A DNA stretch of 64,000 nt from NCBI GenBank assembly GCA_029204225.1, contig CM055101.1:61277340-61341339 (forward strand), read 5' to 3'. The stretch is from Diphasiastrum complanatum (lineage: Eukaryota > Streptophyta > Lycopodiopsida > Lycopodiales > Lycopodiaceae). Each line of letters starts with the position of its first letter. The first letter of the stretch is position 1. A model generated the notes under the pieces. It was not told the DNA's origin. It searched no databases and saw only the letters and a program-made list of their open reading frames with translations. This document shows positions 1 to 10,428 of the stretch, piece by piece. The position numbers and the translations under genes are program-made.

Positions 1-548
1 GTTTTTAAATTAGTTAACGAGTGGGATTGAATGATGCTTGTGTTTATGTCAATATGGGCATCCATTTTAAAATCATATTCAAATGGGAGTTGATCTTTTC
101 CTGTAGGCAAGTCGGACTCTCCCTGTATGTATAGTGTTCATGCTGTCTGTTGGTGTTCATCTTTAAGCAGTTGTGTATCTCAAAGACAATGGTGTGAAAC
201 GTCAAATGCTTGTGATGTTGAAGAGGTTATAGAGAAGAACTTAAAAGTTTATCCCAATATCAGTTTGGATTGGTGAGAATGATGATACTAATACCCTCAA
301 GTGATGACACGCTAAGAGTTGACACAAACTATCACGACTCTGTGGCTTAAACCAAAAAAAAAAAGGTTTTCTTTCATTCCTTCAGTGTCTCTGCACACAA
401 TCGGAGTGATATGACAATCTCTTGAAGGCAAAATCATGTTGAAAGTTTTTTTTATTAGCCAAGGTATAAATGTCAGGTTAAATTCTTCTCGAGGAGCTGT
501 TGGTTGAGTGTGAGGAAAAGGGACAATTGGGTTGGGAGGGCTAAGTTA
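1..548. other. No gene recognised
   Basis: I see no coding segment, RNA gene or structured repeat that I can name here. The stretch is AT-rich with scattered stops in all frames and a short A-run near 353-364. It probably belongs to the older repeat background into which copia A landed. Confidence 0.4.
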
Positions 549-680
549 ACTATACCAACTACTGGGATTATCGTGAAGCAAGTAGGCGATAATTGTTATC
601 ATTTTGAAAGAGGGCTACCAACAGGCCCACAAATCTGCAACACTTACCTGAGAAGGCTTAAAACTTTTTATCATGAATCA
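549..680 (+). pseudogene. Possible gypsy integrase C-terminal tail
   Basis: About 43 codons read openly in one frame and include VKQVGDNCYHFERG and, near the end, LRRLKTFYHE. This resembles the tail of Ty3/gypsy polyproteins, where a GP..V..V..N.Y.L segment is followed by VNGR.LK.Y. The segment stops about 40 bp before the LTR at 722. There is no adjoining integrase core, so it is at best a scrap. It could also be chance. Confidence 0.25.
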
Positions 681-721
681 TGATTGTGGATGAAGGCTAT
701 TCACATGTTGGATGATCATGG

Positions 722-1407
722 TGTGAAAGTACAGTACTTTGGGGACCAAAAATGGATCTTAAATGATCCACAAGAGTTATTATGTGCTTGCTTACCAATC
801 TATCAAAAAACTAGTTACCAAAAACTTGATCTAGATTGGCAGGTTCACAAACAACAAGCAGTGATAATGGAAATACATATCATAAACATAAATCCGAGTT
901 GGCACATGTGTACTACAGGCTGTAGCACGGCCTGCAAGCTGTGTTTGAAGTTTTCAAAGTGTTGGTTTCATTTGGATCATCAAAAAAACAATGTCCATGA
1001 GAGTAGAAACTCGAGTTGTCGATGTGCTCCAAAAATAATCTATCTTCTCATTATGGAGAGATGAAATGCATAGCAAAACTCACTTCCTTTGCTAAGTTAG
1101 GTGAAAATCCAGCATGTAATAAGTAGACTCAACTTTTTTGCCCTAAAATGAAACCCTAGCTTAGATCTTAGAGTCATGCTTGGTAGGTGCATGTTTGGTA
1201 GAAATCTCATCATAAATCAAGGTTTAAATCCTACAAAGTAGGAATTACTATCAAATGGACACAACCACTCTTCTTGACTCGAGCTAACCTACATTAGGTG
1301 TAGATTGCCATGTGTCACTTTGACCTTACAAGTGTCAAACAAAAAATATAGACAAAATGTACAATATTTTACATGGCTAGATTTGCCAACATAGGCAATT
1401 TTTTACA
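722..1407 (-). repeat. 3' LTR of copia element A
   Basis: On the plus strand the block starts TGTGAAAGTACA and ends TTTTTTACA, directly beside the CTCCTC tract that is the complement of a polypurine tract. The same start and internal words (GGACC, TGGATCTTAA, GATCC.CAAGAG) recur in the LTR at 59305-60113 and in the 3' LTR of B at 54648-55345. The inner end (CTAGATTTGCCAA.. to ACA) matches that of B, and in reverse the start of the E LTR at 9164 (TGTGAAGAATAGG). A, B and E are therefore one LTR family. The copies have diverged clearly, so the insertions are old. Confidence 0.75.
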
Positions 1408-3223
1408 CTCCTCAAATCTAGCCTTGGAAACAACAGTACTTTTATCAATCACTTCAATTAAAGATCTAAGCTTGACAAATGAATCTTTAGGTAAAGATCT
1501 AGTAAACAAATCAGCCAAGTAACTTGATGATGACACATGTTGGAGCTTGATCTCTTTGGCTTGCACTTTCTCCCTCACGAAATGATGAGCAATCTCAATG
1601 TGCTTGCTCCTTGCATGGAATGTAGGATTAGTAGCAAGTGATTGGGCTGATTGGTTGTCACAATAGATGATAAGAATCTCCTCCTCCATGACATGAAGCT
1701 CCACCAATAGCCTTTTGAGCCACAAGAACTTCTTGCATGTTGATGTCAAGGTCTTGTACTCGGATTCTGTGGAAGATAGCCATGATACTACTCCATCACA
1801 TAAAAAAATGGCAAAGGCACTTGTTGATTTCCTAACCACTTTGTCACCTGCAAAATCCGAGTCACTATAGGCTCTTAAGCCAAGATTAGTCTCTCTATAC
1901 AATATGCCAAAATTTTTAGTAGATGAAATGTATCTAAGAATTGGCCATCTTCCAATGTGAAACTAGAGGACTTTGCATGAATTGGCTTAACTTTCCAACA
2001 CTATAACTAAGAGCAAATCTAGTTATAGTTAAATAAATCAAGGAGCCTATAAGCCTTCTATATAATGTGATGTTCTCAAAGGATGCTTCATCACCATCAA
2101 TAGATTTCCATGTTGCTCCATTGGAGTCTCAATGCCTTTACAATTCTTCATTCCAAGTCTATCTAGGATGGATGTAGCATACTTAGATTGACAAATAAAG
2201 CTAAAATCACATTCTCTAGTAACTTCTATTCCTAGAATGTAGCTTAATAGGTCGAGATCCACCATTTTAAACTCTTTTGCCAAAGCAATTTTTATATCTT
2301 TAATTCCATCTAGATCATTACCACTCAAGATAATGTCATCTACATACAAAACAAGAATAATGATCTTGCCATCATGAAATCTTATGTACTATGATAGATC
2401 ATAAGCACTCATTACAAAATTGATGGAAATGAGAAAAGAGTTTAACCTAGAGTACCATGCTTTAGGTGCTTGCTTGAGCCCATAAAGACTCTTTTTCAAG
2501 AAACACACCTTTCCTTCATGCTTTGCCTTGATGAAGCCCTCGGGTTGCCTCATGTAGATCTCCTCCTCCAAATAACCATTGAAAAAAGCATTTGTGAAAT
2601 CAAGTTGGAATAGCTCCCAATTGAAGGTTGTAGCAAGACTAATAATCAACTTGATAGTAACAAGCTTAGCCACAAGAGCAAAAGTCTCATCTAAACACCC
2701 ACTTGCAATCAAGTGGTTTCTTCCCTCGAGGAAGATTCACAAGATCCCAAGTATGATTCTCAGTGAGAGCATCATACTTTACTTGCATAGCATCCATCCA
2801 ACTCTTAGATTTACAAGCACCTTCATAGCATGTTGGCTCATCTAACATTGAAGTAAGAAAGGTGTAAGATGTGGCAGATGATGAGCCTTCCCTTTGATCA
2901 CCTTGACCATCATAGGTGAGCCTCAATGGCTCGGTCCTTGTCCTTGTGGATCTTCTTGGAGTTCTTGGAGTTCTTGCATCTTGAGGTGGATCCTCAAGTT
3001 CTTCTTCACTTGGAAGCTCCTCCTCCATCCTAGCATGATCCTTGGCATCAAGATGATTAGTAGCATTATCATCCAAATCACAAGCATGTCCTTCATTAGC
3101 ATCCCTACTCATTATCACCTTGCTAGTGATGGGATTGAAGACTCTATAACCTTTGCTATTCTCACCATATCCCACAAAGATGCCTTTGATGGAGGTTGCA
3201 TCATCCTTCGTCCTTGTATCCAA
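1369..3223 (-). pseudogene. Copia A pol remnant: integrase tail, RT, RNase H
   Basis: This is Ty1/copia pol, which copies element RNA into DNA and degrades the RNA strand in a cytoplasmic particle. Order on the minus strand: integrase C-terminal module with GIFVGYGENSKGYRVFNP (about 3180-3120); linker with RRSTRTRTEPLRL; RT start ending CKWVFR (about 2690); RT core with QLDFTNAFFNG, the usual catalytic Asp block, and KKSLYGLKQAPKAW; RT motif MYVDDIILSGNDL at 2349 downward; RNase H with DSDFAGD, STESEYKTL, YCDNQSAQSLA and HARSKHIEI (1900-1480). Reading frames break near 2700, 2370 and 1950, and stretches between RT blocks are missing. The integrase core and protease are deleted. The C-terminus runs into the LTR. 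It is a non-functional relic. Confidence 0.88.
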
Positions 3224-3286
3224 GGATTGGTGTACATAGCAAGTGCTCTCTCCTCACTTCTTCTCATACTTTGCAAAATTTAATTT

Positions 3287-3609
3287 CTAGGCATAAGAAC
3301 TCTTACTAGATTCTTTAATTGACTTTAAATACTCCCAAGCATCTTTAGCACTAGTACAAGCTGATACTTCTCTCAACAAATCATTGCTTACATTCATCTT
3401 CACACATTGAAGTGCAAGCCTAGATCTCCTCTTGTATTTAGCTAACTCCTGTGCACCTAGAGGTTCATTTTCATCATCAATCAGAAACTCATAAAGGTCT
3501 TGGAGCACCATGAGTGACTCCATCCTAACCTTACAAATTGCATAATTAGTAGAATTTAATCTCTCACTAGCTTCTAGAAGGTATGTTCCAATAGAGATCC
3601 CATCTTACT
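3287..3609 (-). pseudogene. Copia A gag N-terminus
   Basis: Gag forms the virus-like particle of copia elements. The best start is the ATG at 3609 (minus), giving MGSLLE, then after a short insertion with a frameshift EASERLNSTNYAICKVRMES and LMVLQDLYEFL. This matches the gag N-terminal (DUF4219-like) module of copia B (EASERLTSTNYATWIVRMES). It continues with LALQCVKMNVSNDLLREV and ends in stop codons after KESSKSSYA. The rest of gag (zinc knuckle), protease and integrase core are gone, and the next recognisable block is the integrase tail at 3223. No Met-tRNA PBS is visible upstream, so the 5' end of A seems replaced. Confidence 0.8.
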
Positions 3610-3905
3610 AGTGAATTCTACACACAAGAAATAGATTAGTTTGAGTTGAAACTCACAAAGGTTTCACACTTGTAGTGTTTCACTCAAATTTGATTTTTAA
3701 TATGGACTTATAATCATAGTTCTATCACTCCCTCACAAAGTTGGAATGAAGATAGGATGAAGTGAAGTCTACTTTCAAATAAATCTTGACAATCTTGTCT
3801 AATTTTGGACAAAAAATGACTTAATCTCTTTCTATCTTCTTGGTGTACTTTCAAGACCTGTTTTTAACCTTAATAATGAGAAGAGAAGAATAGAAGAGAT
3901 TGGGA

Positions 3906-3909
<4 letters not shown>

Positions 3910-3964
<55 letters not shown>
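3910..3964. repeat. (AG)n microsatellite
   Basis: Almost pure AG dinucleotides for about 54 bp. They lie between the copia A gag leader and the LTR-like promoter block at 3970-4330. The related LTR block at 15000-15430 has only a short CCTCCCTCTCTG at the same place, so the tract expanded here. Confidence 0.95.
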
Positions 3965-3967
<3 letters not shown>

Positions 3968-3969
3968 GA

Positions 3970-4335
3970 GGAGGTTAGCTCAAATGCTCATTTTACTTGC
4001 TATAGGAGAAACATTAACTATGGAAACCAAGAAAGCATGAACTTGAAAGCAAAGAGAAAGCAATAATAGCAATAGCAAGCATTGAATAGCAAATGATGAT
4101 GGTTCTCTTCCAAAAATGGTAGAGTTTCATCCTCCTCCTTAAGCATGGAAAATAGAGTACAATTGGTGCCTTATAAATGGGGAAGGCCCTTGCCCCAAAA
4201 TCCTATTGGCTAATATTCAAATTCACATAGATCCTTACCATTCATCTTGGACCCAACTTGATCCAAGGGTCCACAAAAAGTACAATAAAAATCACAAGAT
4301 TGATGTGAGTCCAAAATTGGACCCACTCTAAAAAA
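3970..4335 (-). repeat. LTR-like promoter block with TATA box
   Basis: Read on the minus strand this matches the plus-strand block at about 15100-15430: GGACCC.TGG, GGGTCCAAGATG, ATAGGATTTTGGGGCAAGGGCC, then a TATA box, CCATGCTTAA, and GAGCATTTGAGCTAACCTCC at the end. The TATA box is ATTTATAAGGCACC (minus strand, near 4171-4178). This is the transcription-start half of an LTR family different from the A/B/E LTR. Its position upstream of the A gag suggests the A 5' LTR was swapped or that a second element inserted there. Confidence 0.6.
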
Positions 4336-4810
4336 GTAAACTCTAAGTTTAAAATTGACTTTCGGCGAATTCTTGTAAGTGATTTTTTTATGCCAAAATA
4401 GGAAAAATGTCTGACAGTGACAGAAAAATTGTGGGGATTATTTTAAGCTTCAACAAATTGTCTACAAATTCTGGTAGTGGATATTTGATGAAAAAAAAAT
4501 AACTTTGTCTATTTCTAGATAGTTTGTCTCTAAGACCGAATTCGTGGAGGCTAAAAATGAATCGTGCACTGTAAAAAAGGGGTCAGGCGAATTCTATCTG
4601 AGATGGTGTGAGCCAAATCTTCTGAAAATAATGACTTTTGTGGTTTTCTCAAAGAAAGACTGTCTGTATGCTTGATCTGATAGTATCTTGATGGTGTAAA
4701 CAAGAAAGCACAGCAAAAAATTTGTCGAAATGGCAGGCAGGCAGTAAAGAAAAGTAAAGAAGAACAGTAGGAAAGAAAACAACTAATACATATCAAGATA
4801 AAAACATGGT
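4336..4810. other. Gypsy 3' non-coding stretch
   Basis: No gene is seen. Lying just past the integrase stop of the minus-strand gypsy, it is probably its 3' untranslated region. It shares the word GAATTCGTGGAGG (near 4539) with the gypsy leader (near 7517). A matching 3' LTR could not be identified. Confidence 0.35.
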
Positions 4811-5765
4811 TCATTGTACTTTCTCAACAGTGTCGAGGATATCGCCTTGAAGGGTTTGGAGTTGTACATATCCAGAGGCAAAGATTTTCTTAATGATGTA
4901 GGGACCTTGGCCAGAAAATTTCAATTTTCCTTTGAAGGCTTTGGCCTGGTATAGCAGGACCTTATCTCCAACCTGGAAGTCTCTAAGTTTCAATGATCGA
5001 TCATGCCATGCTTTTTGTCGACGTTTGTGGACTTGTTGAGCATGGATGCTGATCCGTCGTGTTTCGCATAGTTGTTCCAGCCTGTTTGCTAGAGTCTGTT
5101 GATTATCGAACTCAAGATTATAGGCCACTCGAAGGGAGGGGGTTATGAAATTCTACAGGCATAATGGCTTCTTGGCCATATGTTAGCTAGAAAGGGGTTA
5201 AGCATGTAGCTCTCTTTGGGGTGGTGTGATAAGCCCAGAGAGCAACATGAAGTTTGAGTTCCCAAGCAGATTGGCTGGATTCGACGGTTTTGGTGAGAAT
5301 TCCACAAAGGATTTTATTGGTGGATTTCGTTTGGCCATTTAATCGTGGATAGTATGGAGAACTTTTGTGATGTACCACAAATTTTTTTGAAAGGAGATCT
5401 GCTATGACAGAGTTAAGGAAATGTGTACCCCTATCACTAATAAGTTCTAGAGGACATCCGAAACGAACTATAACATGTTCATAGAGAAATTTTGCGGTAG
5501 AACGAGCGTCAGCATTGCGAACAGCTCTTGCTTCAGCCCATTTGGTGCAATAGTCCGTAGCTACTATGATGTAACGAGATTGTGTGTGTCGAGTAGTGGG
5601 ACTAATGGGTCCGACATAATCAATCTCCCATTTCTGAAAAGCTTGATCAGTGGTTATAGGGTGTAAAGGCATGTAGTCCGTCTTTTGAAAGCGTTTTGTG
5701 CGTTGGCAGACATCACAGGCCTTAGTGTACTCTTGCGTATCCTTGGATGCGTGTAGGTTTGAGTT
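4811..5765 (-). pseudogene. Gypsy integrase (degenerate)
   Basis: Ty3/gypsy integrase inserts element DNA into the chromosome. Minus strand, in order: zinc-binding tail CDVCQRTKRFQK; core with WEIDYVGPI (first Asp) and LISDRGTHF (second Asp); YYPRLNGQTKSTNKILCGIL, where the usual catalytic Glu of GQVESTNK is replaced by Lys; WELKLHVALWAYHTTPK; then, after a frame break near 5150, the C-terminal module FQVGDKVLLYQAKAFKGKLK and SGQGPYIIKKIFASGYVQL. RT and RNase H, which should lie between protease and integrase, are missing: the protease reading ends about where the integrase begins. The lost Glu and the deletion make this non-functional. Confidence 0.85.
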
Positions 5766-6198
5766 TGCCCATTGAATCAATGGTGACAGAACTGTCACGA
5801 TTTTCAAAAGTGACACGGCCGTTACTCCAGTCATGAACGACTCTTGCATTGGTGAGCCACAGACGACCAAGTAGTAATTCATATGAATAGGCATAATTGG
5901 GAATATCAAGTACTAATAGATCGACAGAAAACTTGAGACCTCCTAGTTTGATCAGCACTTGTGGAAGGAAACCGGTAGGTCGGACCACACTTTGATTAGC
6001 CATCCGAAGCTGACAAGTGGGTTTGGCCAGCTTGTCTCTCAGATTCCATTCTAGCATGAGGGATGTGGAAATGATATTGACTTCGGAGCCACCATCGAGT
6101 ACCGCTAAAACTTCATGTGATTGGTGATGGGTGGTTGGGATTTTGATGTTGCCTCGTTCGCTGAGTGGAGTGGTTAGATGTAAGGGCATTTCAGGCAA
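5766..6198 (-). pseudogene. Gypsy aspartic protease
   Basis: This retropepsin domain cleaves the Gag-Pol polyprotein. The active-site loop is VLAVLDGGSEVNIIS, where D-G-G stands for the common D-T/S-G of plant gypsy proteases (D-G-G is known in this family). The second hallmark is the flap/C-terminal YELLLGRLWLTNARVVHDW, the LG..WL block typical of plant gypsy proteases. It joins the integrase directly on the downstream side, so an internal deletion removed RT and RNase H. The frame is open for about 150 codons. Confidence 0.82.
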
Positions 6199-6403
6199 CT
6201 CATCAGGGCCGGTGGTGTTATTGGATTGGATATGGTGTTTCCATTTCCCAGCATGCTTCCAAAAAACATGGAAACTATGATATTGGCTTGTAGTAAATCT
6301 TCCCAGACTTCGGTATCTTCAAGGGTTTAGGTTTCAAAAGGATTGTGAGTACTTTATGGCAAGTGGAAGATTGTTGGTCGGCATTGCATATTTGCTAGCG
6401 ATA

Positions 6404-6883
6404 CTAATGATGCACCCGAATTTCTTTAGATGGGTGAGGGTAAACTATCGAAGTTGAATCTTCACTTGGAGGGACAGCCTGCTGCTGTTCTTTGTTGGGT
6501 GCAAGTGTAAGGGCTTGGTGTTGGGGTTGTGTCCGAGTCAAGACCCAAGCAGGATGAGTTTCAACTGGTAAAGTTTCTACTTGCACTGAACAGACATGAG
6601 TAGCAGGTTTGGATCGGGATGGGCAGTCCTTCACGTGATGGTCAATACCACAATTTTCACAAGCTGGAGGAAAATGAAGTTTTTCAAGGCAGCGAATACT
6701 AGGATGCTTACCTACACAGATAGAACATCTTCGTATTGCGGGCAGTTGATGTGCGACAAAGACAACTTGGTTTGGATTGTAAGCTTGTAGAGTGTGGAGG
6801 AGAGTACCAATATAGAGGATCAGGTCAGTACTGTACTTAGTAAAAAAAGACAGCTTGCTTGTAGAATGGATAGTGTGAGACAA
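6404..6883 (-). pseudogene. Gypsy gag C-terminal part with zinc knuckles
   Basis: Two cysteine clusters stand in nucleocapsid position: CSICVGKHPSIRC and CENCGIDHHVKDC, the second close to C-X2-C-X3/4-H-X3/4-C. A Gln/Pro/Thr-rich linker follows (residues about 105-145). Nucleocapsid packages the element RNA. The upstream capsid part is not recognisable, and the frame is cut from the protease by stops around 6200-6400. Position just upstream of the protease, same strand, supports a single gypsy relic. Confidence 0.7.
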
Positions 6884-7821
6884 AAAACTGGTCTTTCTGA
6901 TTGTAATAGAATTTGCGGAGAGGTTGAGAAATCATGGAGAGGTAGATAAATCGAACTGTAAGACTCACGAATTCTAACAAGGGGAGTGCTGTCTGTCAGA
7001 ATTTTGATTTTTTTATATTTTTGAAATTTTTTTTGTACTATTCGAATTTGCAAGTGGGACAAAGAATTTGTGCTCACTGAGAACGATTTCGTAGGCTAGA
7101 TGGCGATTTCTAATACAGAGGTTTTATTGATAGATAGGGAATATGAACAAAATATGACTAAGTCTGAGAGTTCTGTATTGGATCAACCCAATCTTAGTTT
7201 TAGTACTAGGATCAGTGAGGGGTTGATTGAGAGCATGAAATTATGTAATTAGAGGTAAGTTGGATTGGAAAACTGTTGAGATTGAATGATTTGTCTCAAA
7301 GATTTCTCGAATATGTTATTTACTCATGAGAAATAGAAAATCTTTTGTAGAGAGCAGGCAAAATCTATGAGATAGAATTCACAGAGCTGTTGGAGGACTG
7401 ATCTTGATTAGATCTAGTCTCAATGAAGCCGACGAATTCTAGGACAAAAATTTGGGTGAGAAATAAGGGATTTTGAGAGTATACCAGGCTGTTTTCTCAT
7501 AATCTAACCGTGGTCAGAATTCGTGGAGGTGATAAAATAAAAGATCAAGGTCTGTTAGGGCTGCAGACAGACAGACAAATTCTGATAAAAACTATTTGGT
7601 TTGGAAAAAAGTCACTTGGGTCACTTCTTTTCAAAGAAAATGCCCAAGTTGACTCTTTAGTTGCTTCCCCTCGGCTTGCTAAGTTGCTCCGCAGCTTGTG
7701 TAGGATCTGGAGAGAAGACTCGTGTTGTGGTTGGAAGATAGAAGATAGGCAAACAAGCAAACACACAACACAGAAACGAAAAAACAAAAGGAAAAGAAGC
7801 TAGGTAAAAAATGCCTAAAAA
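6884..7821 (-). other. Gypsy leader, no confident gene
   Basis: This stretch lies between the Asp-type primer-binding site and the first recognisable gag codons. It is an untranslated leader plus an unrecognisable gag 5' part. Open frames here are short and show no known motif. Confidence 0.45.
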
Positions 7822-7836
7822 GCCGCAACGGCGCCA
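7822..7836 (-). promoter_or_regulatory. Primer-binding site, Asp tRNA type
   Basis: The minus strand reads TGGCGCCGTTGCGGC, nearly identical to the Asp-tRNA 3' complement (TGGCGCCGTTGCCGG) used by many plant Ty3/gypsy elements of the Tat/Athila group. It lies just inside an LTR edge: TGTTGAAAG begins at 7838 on the plus strand. Minus-strand cDNA synthesis would start here. Confidence 0.8.
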
Positions 7837-7837
7837 A

Positions 7838-8530
7838 TGTTGAAAGTGAATCTTGTTTGTGAATGCTTGGCTAGATCTACTCATGATGTGGTGTACTATA
7901 GAGAGAATTGTCCACTTTCTAAGTTTCTCCCAAGCTTCAACCGGAGTGCAAAAATAGAAAACAATGATGAAAGCACTAAGGCTTACCAACTAGTGCTCGA
8001 AATAGAAATGAAACTAACTAAGATGACAAAATACAAAATCTTACTAAGGCTTACCCAACTAGCAAGGTGACTAAACTAAATCCTAGATTAACACCCAAAG
8101 GGAATTAGAATGGAAGATTGCGGCTAACCAATAATCAATCAACAAAGTATATGCCGCAATACAAACCAATGAGAAGGAGGCAACAGGAGGCCCGAGCACC
8201 TTCCCTCAAGCTATGCACCTTCCCAAAGGGAACACAAATGAAATAGAGAGATAATCTCAAAATAGAGAACTTGATAGCTTACTCTCAAAAGTGTTATTTA
8301 CAAGGCAAATACCTCTCCTTTTACGGCAAGGAGGGTCTTTCATAATTATCCACTAACTTATGGGACTAATCTATTTCTAGCCTTTCTAGAACTTCCAACT
8401 TAGGATTTAGAACTTCAAAGTCTCTTAACTTAGGAAAACTTAAGATATATATTTCTAATCTTAAGTTTCCTAAGTCTAAGTTCTAAATCTAAGTTTAAGC
8501 TATTTTATTATTTTTTAAAGCTTCTACTCA
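7838..8530 (-). repeat. Gypsy 5' LTR (outer edge approximate)
   Basis: It begins at the PBS with TGTTGAAAGTGAATC on the plus strand, the complement of an LTR 3' end ...TTTCAACA. The outer end is uncertain, because there is no clear second LTR for comparison. A short duplication, CTTACAAACACATGCCA / CTTACAAAACACATGCCAC (8531-8594), lies at the likely edge and may be a boundary effect. The inside has A/T-rich runs and no gene. Confidence 0.5.
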
Positions 8531-8635
8531 TGGGCTTACAAACACATGCCATGGCGGAAGTCACTCATATGTGGACTTACAAAACACATGCCACAGAGTT
8601 TTATTTCTCTCTTTTTTATTTTTTCTTTGTTAGCA

Positions 8636-9130
8636 CAGATGCTAACAGTCTTGAATGGGCTAAATGAAGACCATCCTAACCTTGTTCAATCTTATGAAAT
8701 CCAAGATAATGTCACTTCAAAGAAGATCCTACAAGGAGTTATTGTGGCTGAGGAGAGTAGGCAAGCAAATGTGTTGTCTAAAATGGGACAACTCACTCTC
8801 AAAGGTGAAGGAGATGAAGCTCTTTTCATCCATGGAAAGAAAAAAGAGATGTTACTTTAATTGCAAAAAGAGACATGTTGCAATGGAGTGCGAGATGATG
8901 CACAAGAAAGGCAAGAAACCTTTAACAAAGGAGGATGTGGCTCAAGTAGTACCATTATGAAAAAGCTAAGAAATGAGAGTTCATAATGCTTACTTATAGT
9001 ATCCTTGAGGAAGCCTAAAAACACAACAAGCCTCAAAGGGAGAAAGAATATTGGTGGATAGACAGTGGGGCACTCAACTCTTGTCTTTTGTTGGATCTAA
9101 AAACCTTATTCATATGGCAAATTATCTTAA
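8636..9130 (+). pseudogene. Copia gag / protease scrap interrupted by E LTR
   Basis: Plus-strand reading gives the gag motif VLNGLNEDHPNLVQSYEIQD, then a damaged zinc knuckle (CYFNCKKRHVAMEC, with one extra residue and the Gly lost), then after stops EYWWIDSGA, the copia protease active-site signature (D-S-G-A). This is the order gag, nucleocapsid, protease of a copia polyprotein. The sequence is cut off by the LTR at 9164, so it is probably the target into which element E inserted. Confidence 0.75.
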
Positions 9131-9163
9131 ATGCATGATTGAGGTAGTAGGATTAGTTCCTAT

Positions 9164-9829
9164 TGTGAAGAATAGGCAAAATCTAGCTTGAATATTTTTC
9201 AATTTCATGCACATATGTAAATCTCACATGTGGAGGATAGGCATAATCATTTAACTTCATCTATGTTGAGTTTTAATAGTCAATAGGCCTTAAACTTGAT
9301 TTCTAGGGGCTATGCCAAAAATACCCCTTGGTGATTAGCTTTGACTTAGCTCGAGGTAGTGTAGGCCTTTGTGAAAATTCAACTAGTTTAGTTGATCTAT
9401 TTTGGCAATTTTGAGGCCAACATGAAATTTCAACTTAGAGATAGATTTATATTTGTCAACCTAAATAGTGTTTGTACTATTTTTGGCAAGCAAATAAGTG
9501 GATGAGGTCGGATTTGGACCCATTCGGATGGTTCTCTTGGGTTCTACTATCCATTGGTGCACTATCTTGGTGATTGCTTGCAATTCTATGTGTAGAATGA
9601 TCTATATTTGTTATTTTTGGATCCACACGTGTGAAATACAGTAGCTTGCTGGTTTTGTACGAACAACAACAGTACATAATCATTTCATTCAAGTTTGATC
9701 AAGTTCTATTAGTGTTTGCATCTCAAATTGTGTGTAGATGCTGATTTTTCTACATTGGTGAGATTGGTAGTGCTGTCTAACCAAAGCTCATTCAAGTAGA
9801 TTGGATCTTAAGGATCTGAAATCTTTACA
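9164..9829 (+). repeat. 5' LTR of copia element E
   Basis: The 666 bp block starts TGTGAAGAATAGG and ends TCTTTACA, immediately before a perfect Met-tRNA PBS. Its start matches the inverse of the inner edge of the A and B LTRs (TGTGAAGAATTGCC in B). It therefore has the canonical TG...CA ends of the family. It interrupts the gag/protease scrap upstream. Confidence 0.82.
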
Positions 9830-9841
9830 TGGTATCAGAGC
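9830..9841 (+). promoter_or_regulatory. Primer-binding site of copia E (Met-i tRNA)
   Basis: TGGTATCAGAGC, the standard plant copia primer site complementary to the initiator Met-tRNA, directly follows the LTR. It fixes the orientation and the LTR end of element E. Confidence 0.93.
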
Positions 9842-10428
9842 TTGTGTTTCAGGTTATGAAGGAGGAAATCAGATCTATCAATATTTGGTAAAAATATCAA
9901 GTCTAGAGCATGCTAGAGAGGATTCTACACCAAAATCGGATTTTTTGCTTTTGTAGATTGGATCTTTTGTAGATCAAAACACTATATAGGTCAATATACT
10001 TGTTCAATTTCGTTTTTTGAATTCACATGCTGGATTTGGCCGATTTTTGGATCATTGGTTCAGCCTAAGTGGTGGCTTATAGATTGTATATCAAATTTTC
10101 AGCATTTGCGTGTAGATTTGGAATAGTTAATTTTTTGTGATTTTGTCAAAACCCTAATTTTGATTGGATCTCTAGATAGTGAGGTTGCTGGACTTCATTT
10201 GAGTGTGTTTCAATCTTAGGAAGTGGCAAAAGTCATTAGATTGAGGATAGAACATAGGTTGATCAAGATTCCATGATTCTATGTGTTGATTTGCTTGGAT
10301 AAGTGCTAGAAGAGAATTTGTGAGATAGTTTCAAATCTTGGTGATTTCTTTTGAAAGCATTTGTTGTTGTTCAAAGGAGTGCTTTGTGCATTAAAGCAAG
10401 TTGAAAGAGAAGATTAGGTCATTGCTAC
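9842..10428 (+). other. Copia E leader
   Basis: Untranslated stretch between PBS and gag ATG. No gene or stable structure is evident. It is T-rich, with several short start codons that lead nowhere. Confidence 0.6.

Noticed and set aside
684-1064. 126-codon open frame as a gene
   Set aside because: It lies antisense inside the A 3' LTR, which is defined by homology to 54648-55345, and shows no protein family motif.
4811-7836. Endogenous pararetrovirus
   Set aside because: LTR, Asp-type PBS, gag-protease-integrase order and lack of movement protein show a Ty3/gypsy element.
9830-9841. tRNA gene at Met-tRNA-like words
   Set aside because: Only the 12-base primer complement is present, beside an LTR end. 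No cloverleaf or A/B box was found. The same holds at 18679, 25105, 45747 and 59293.
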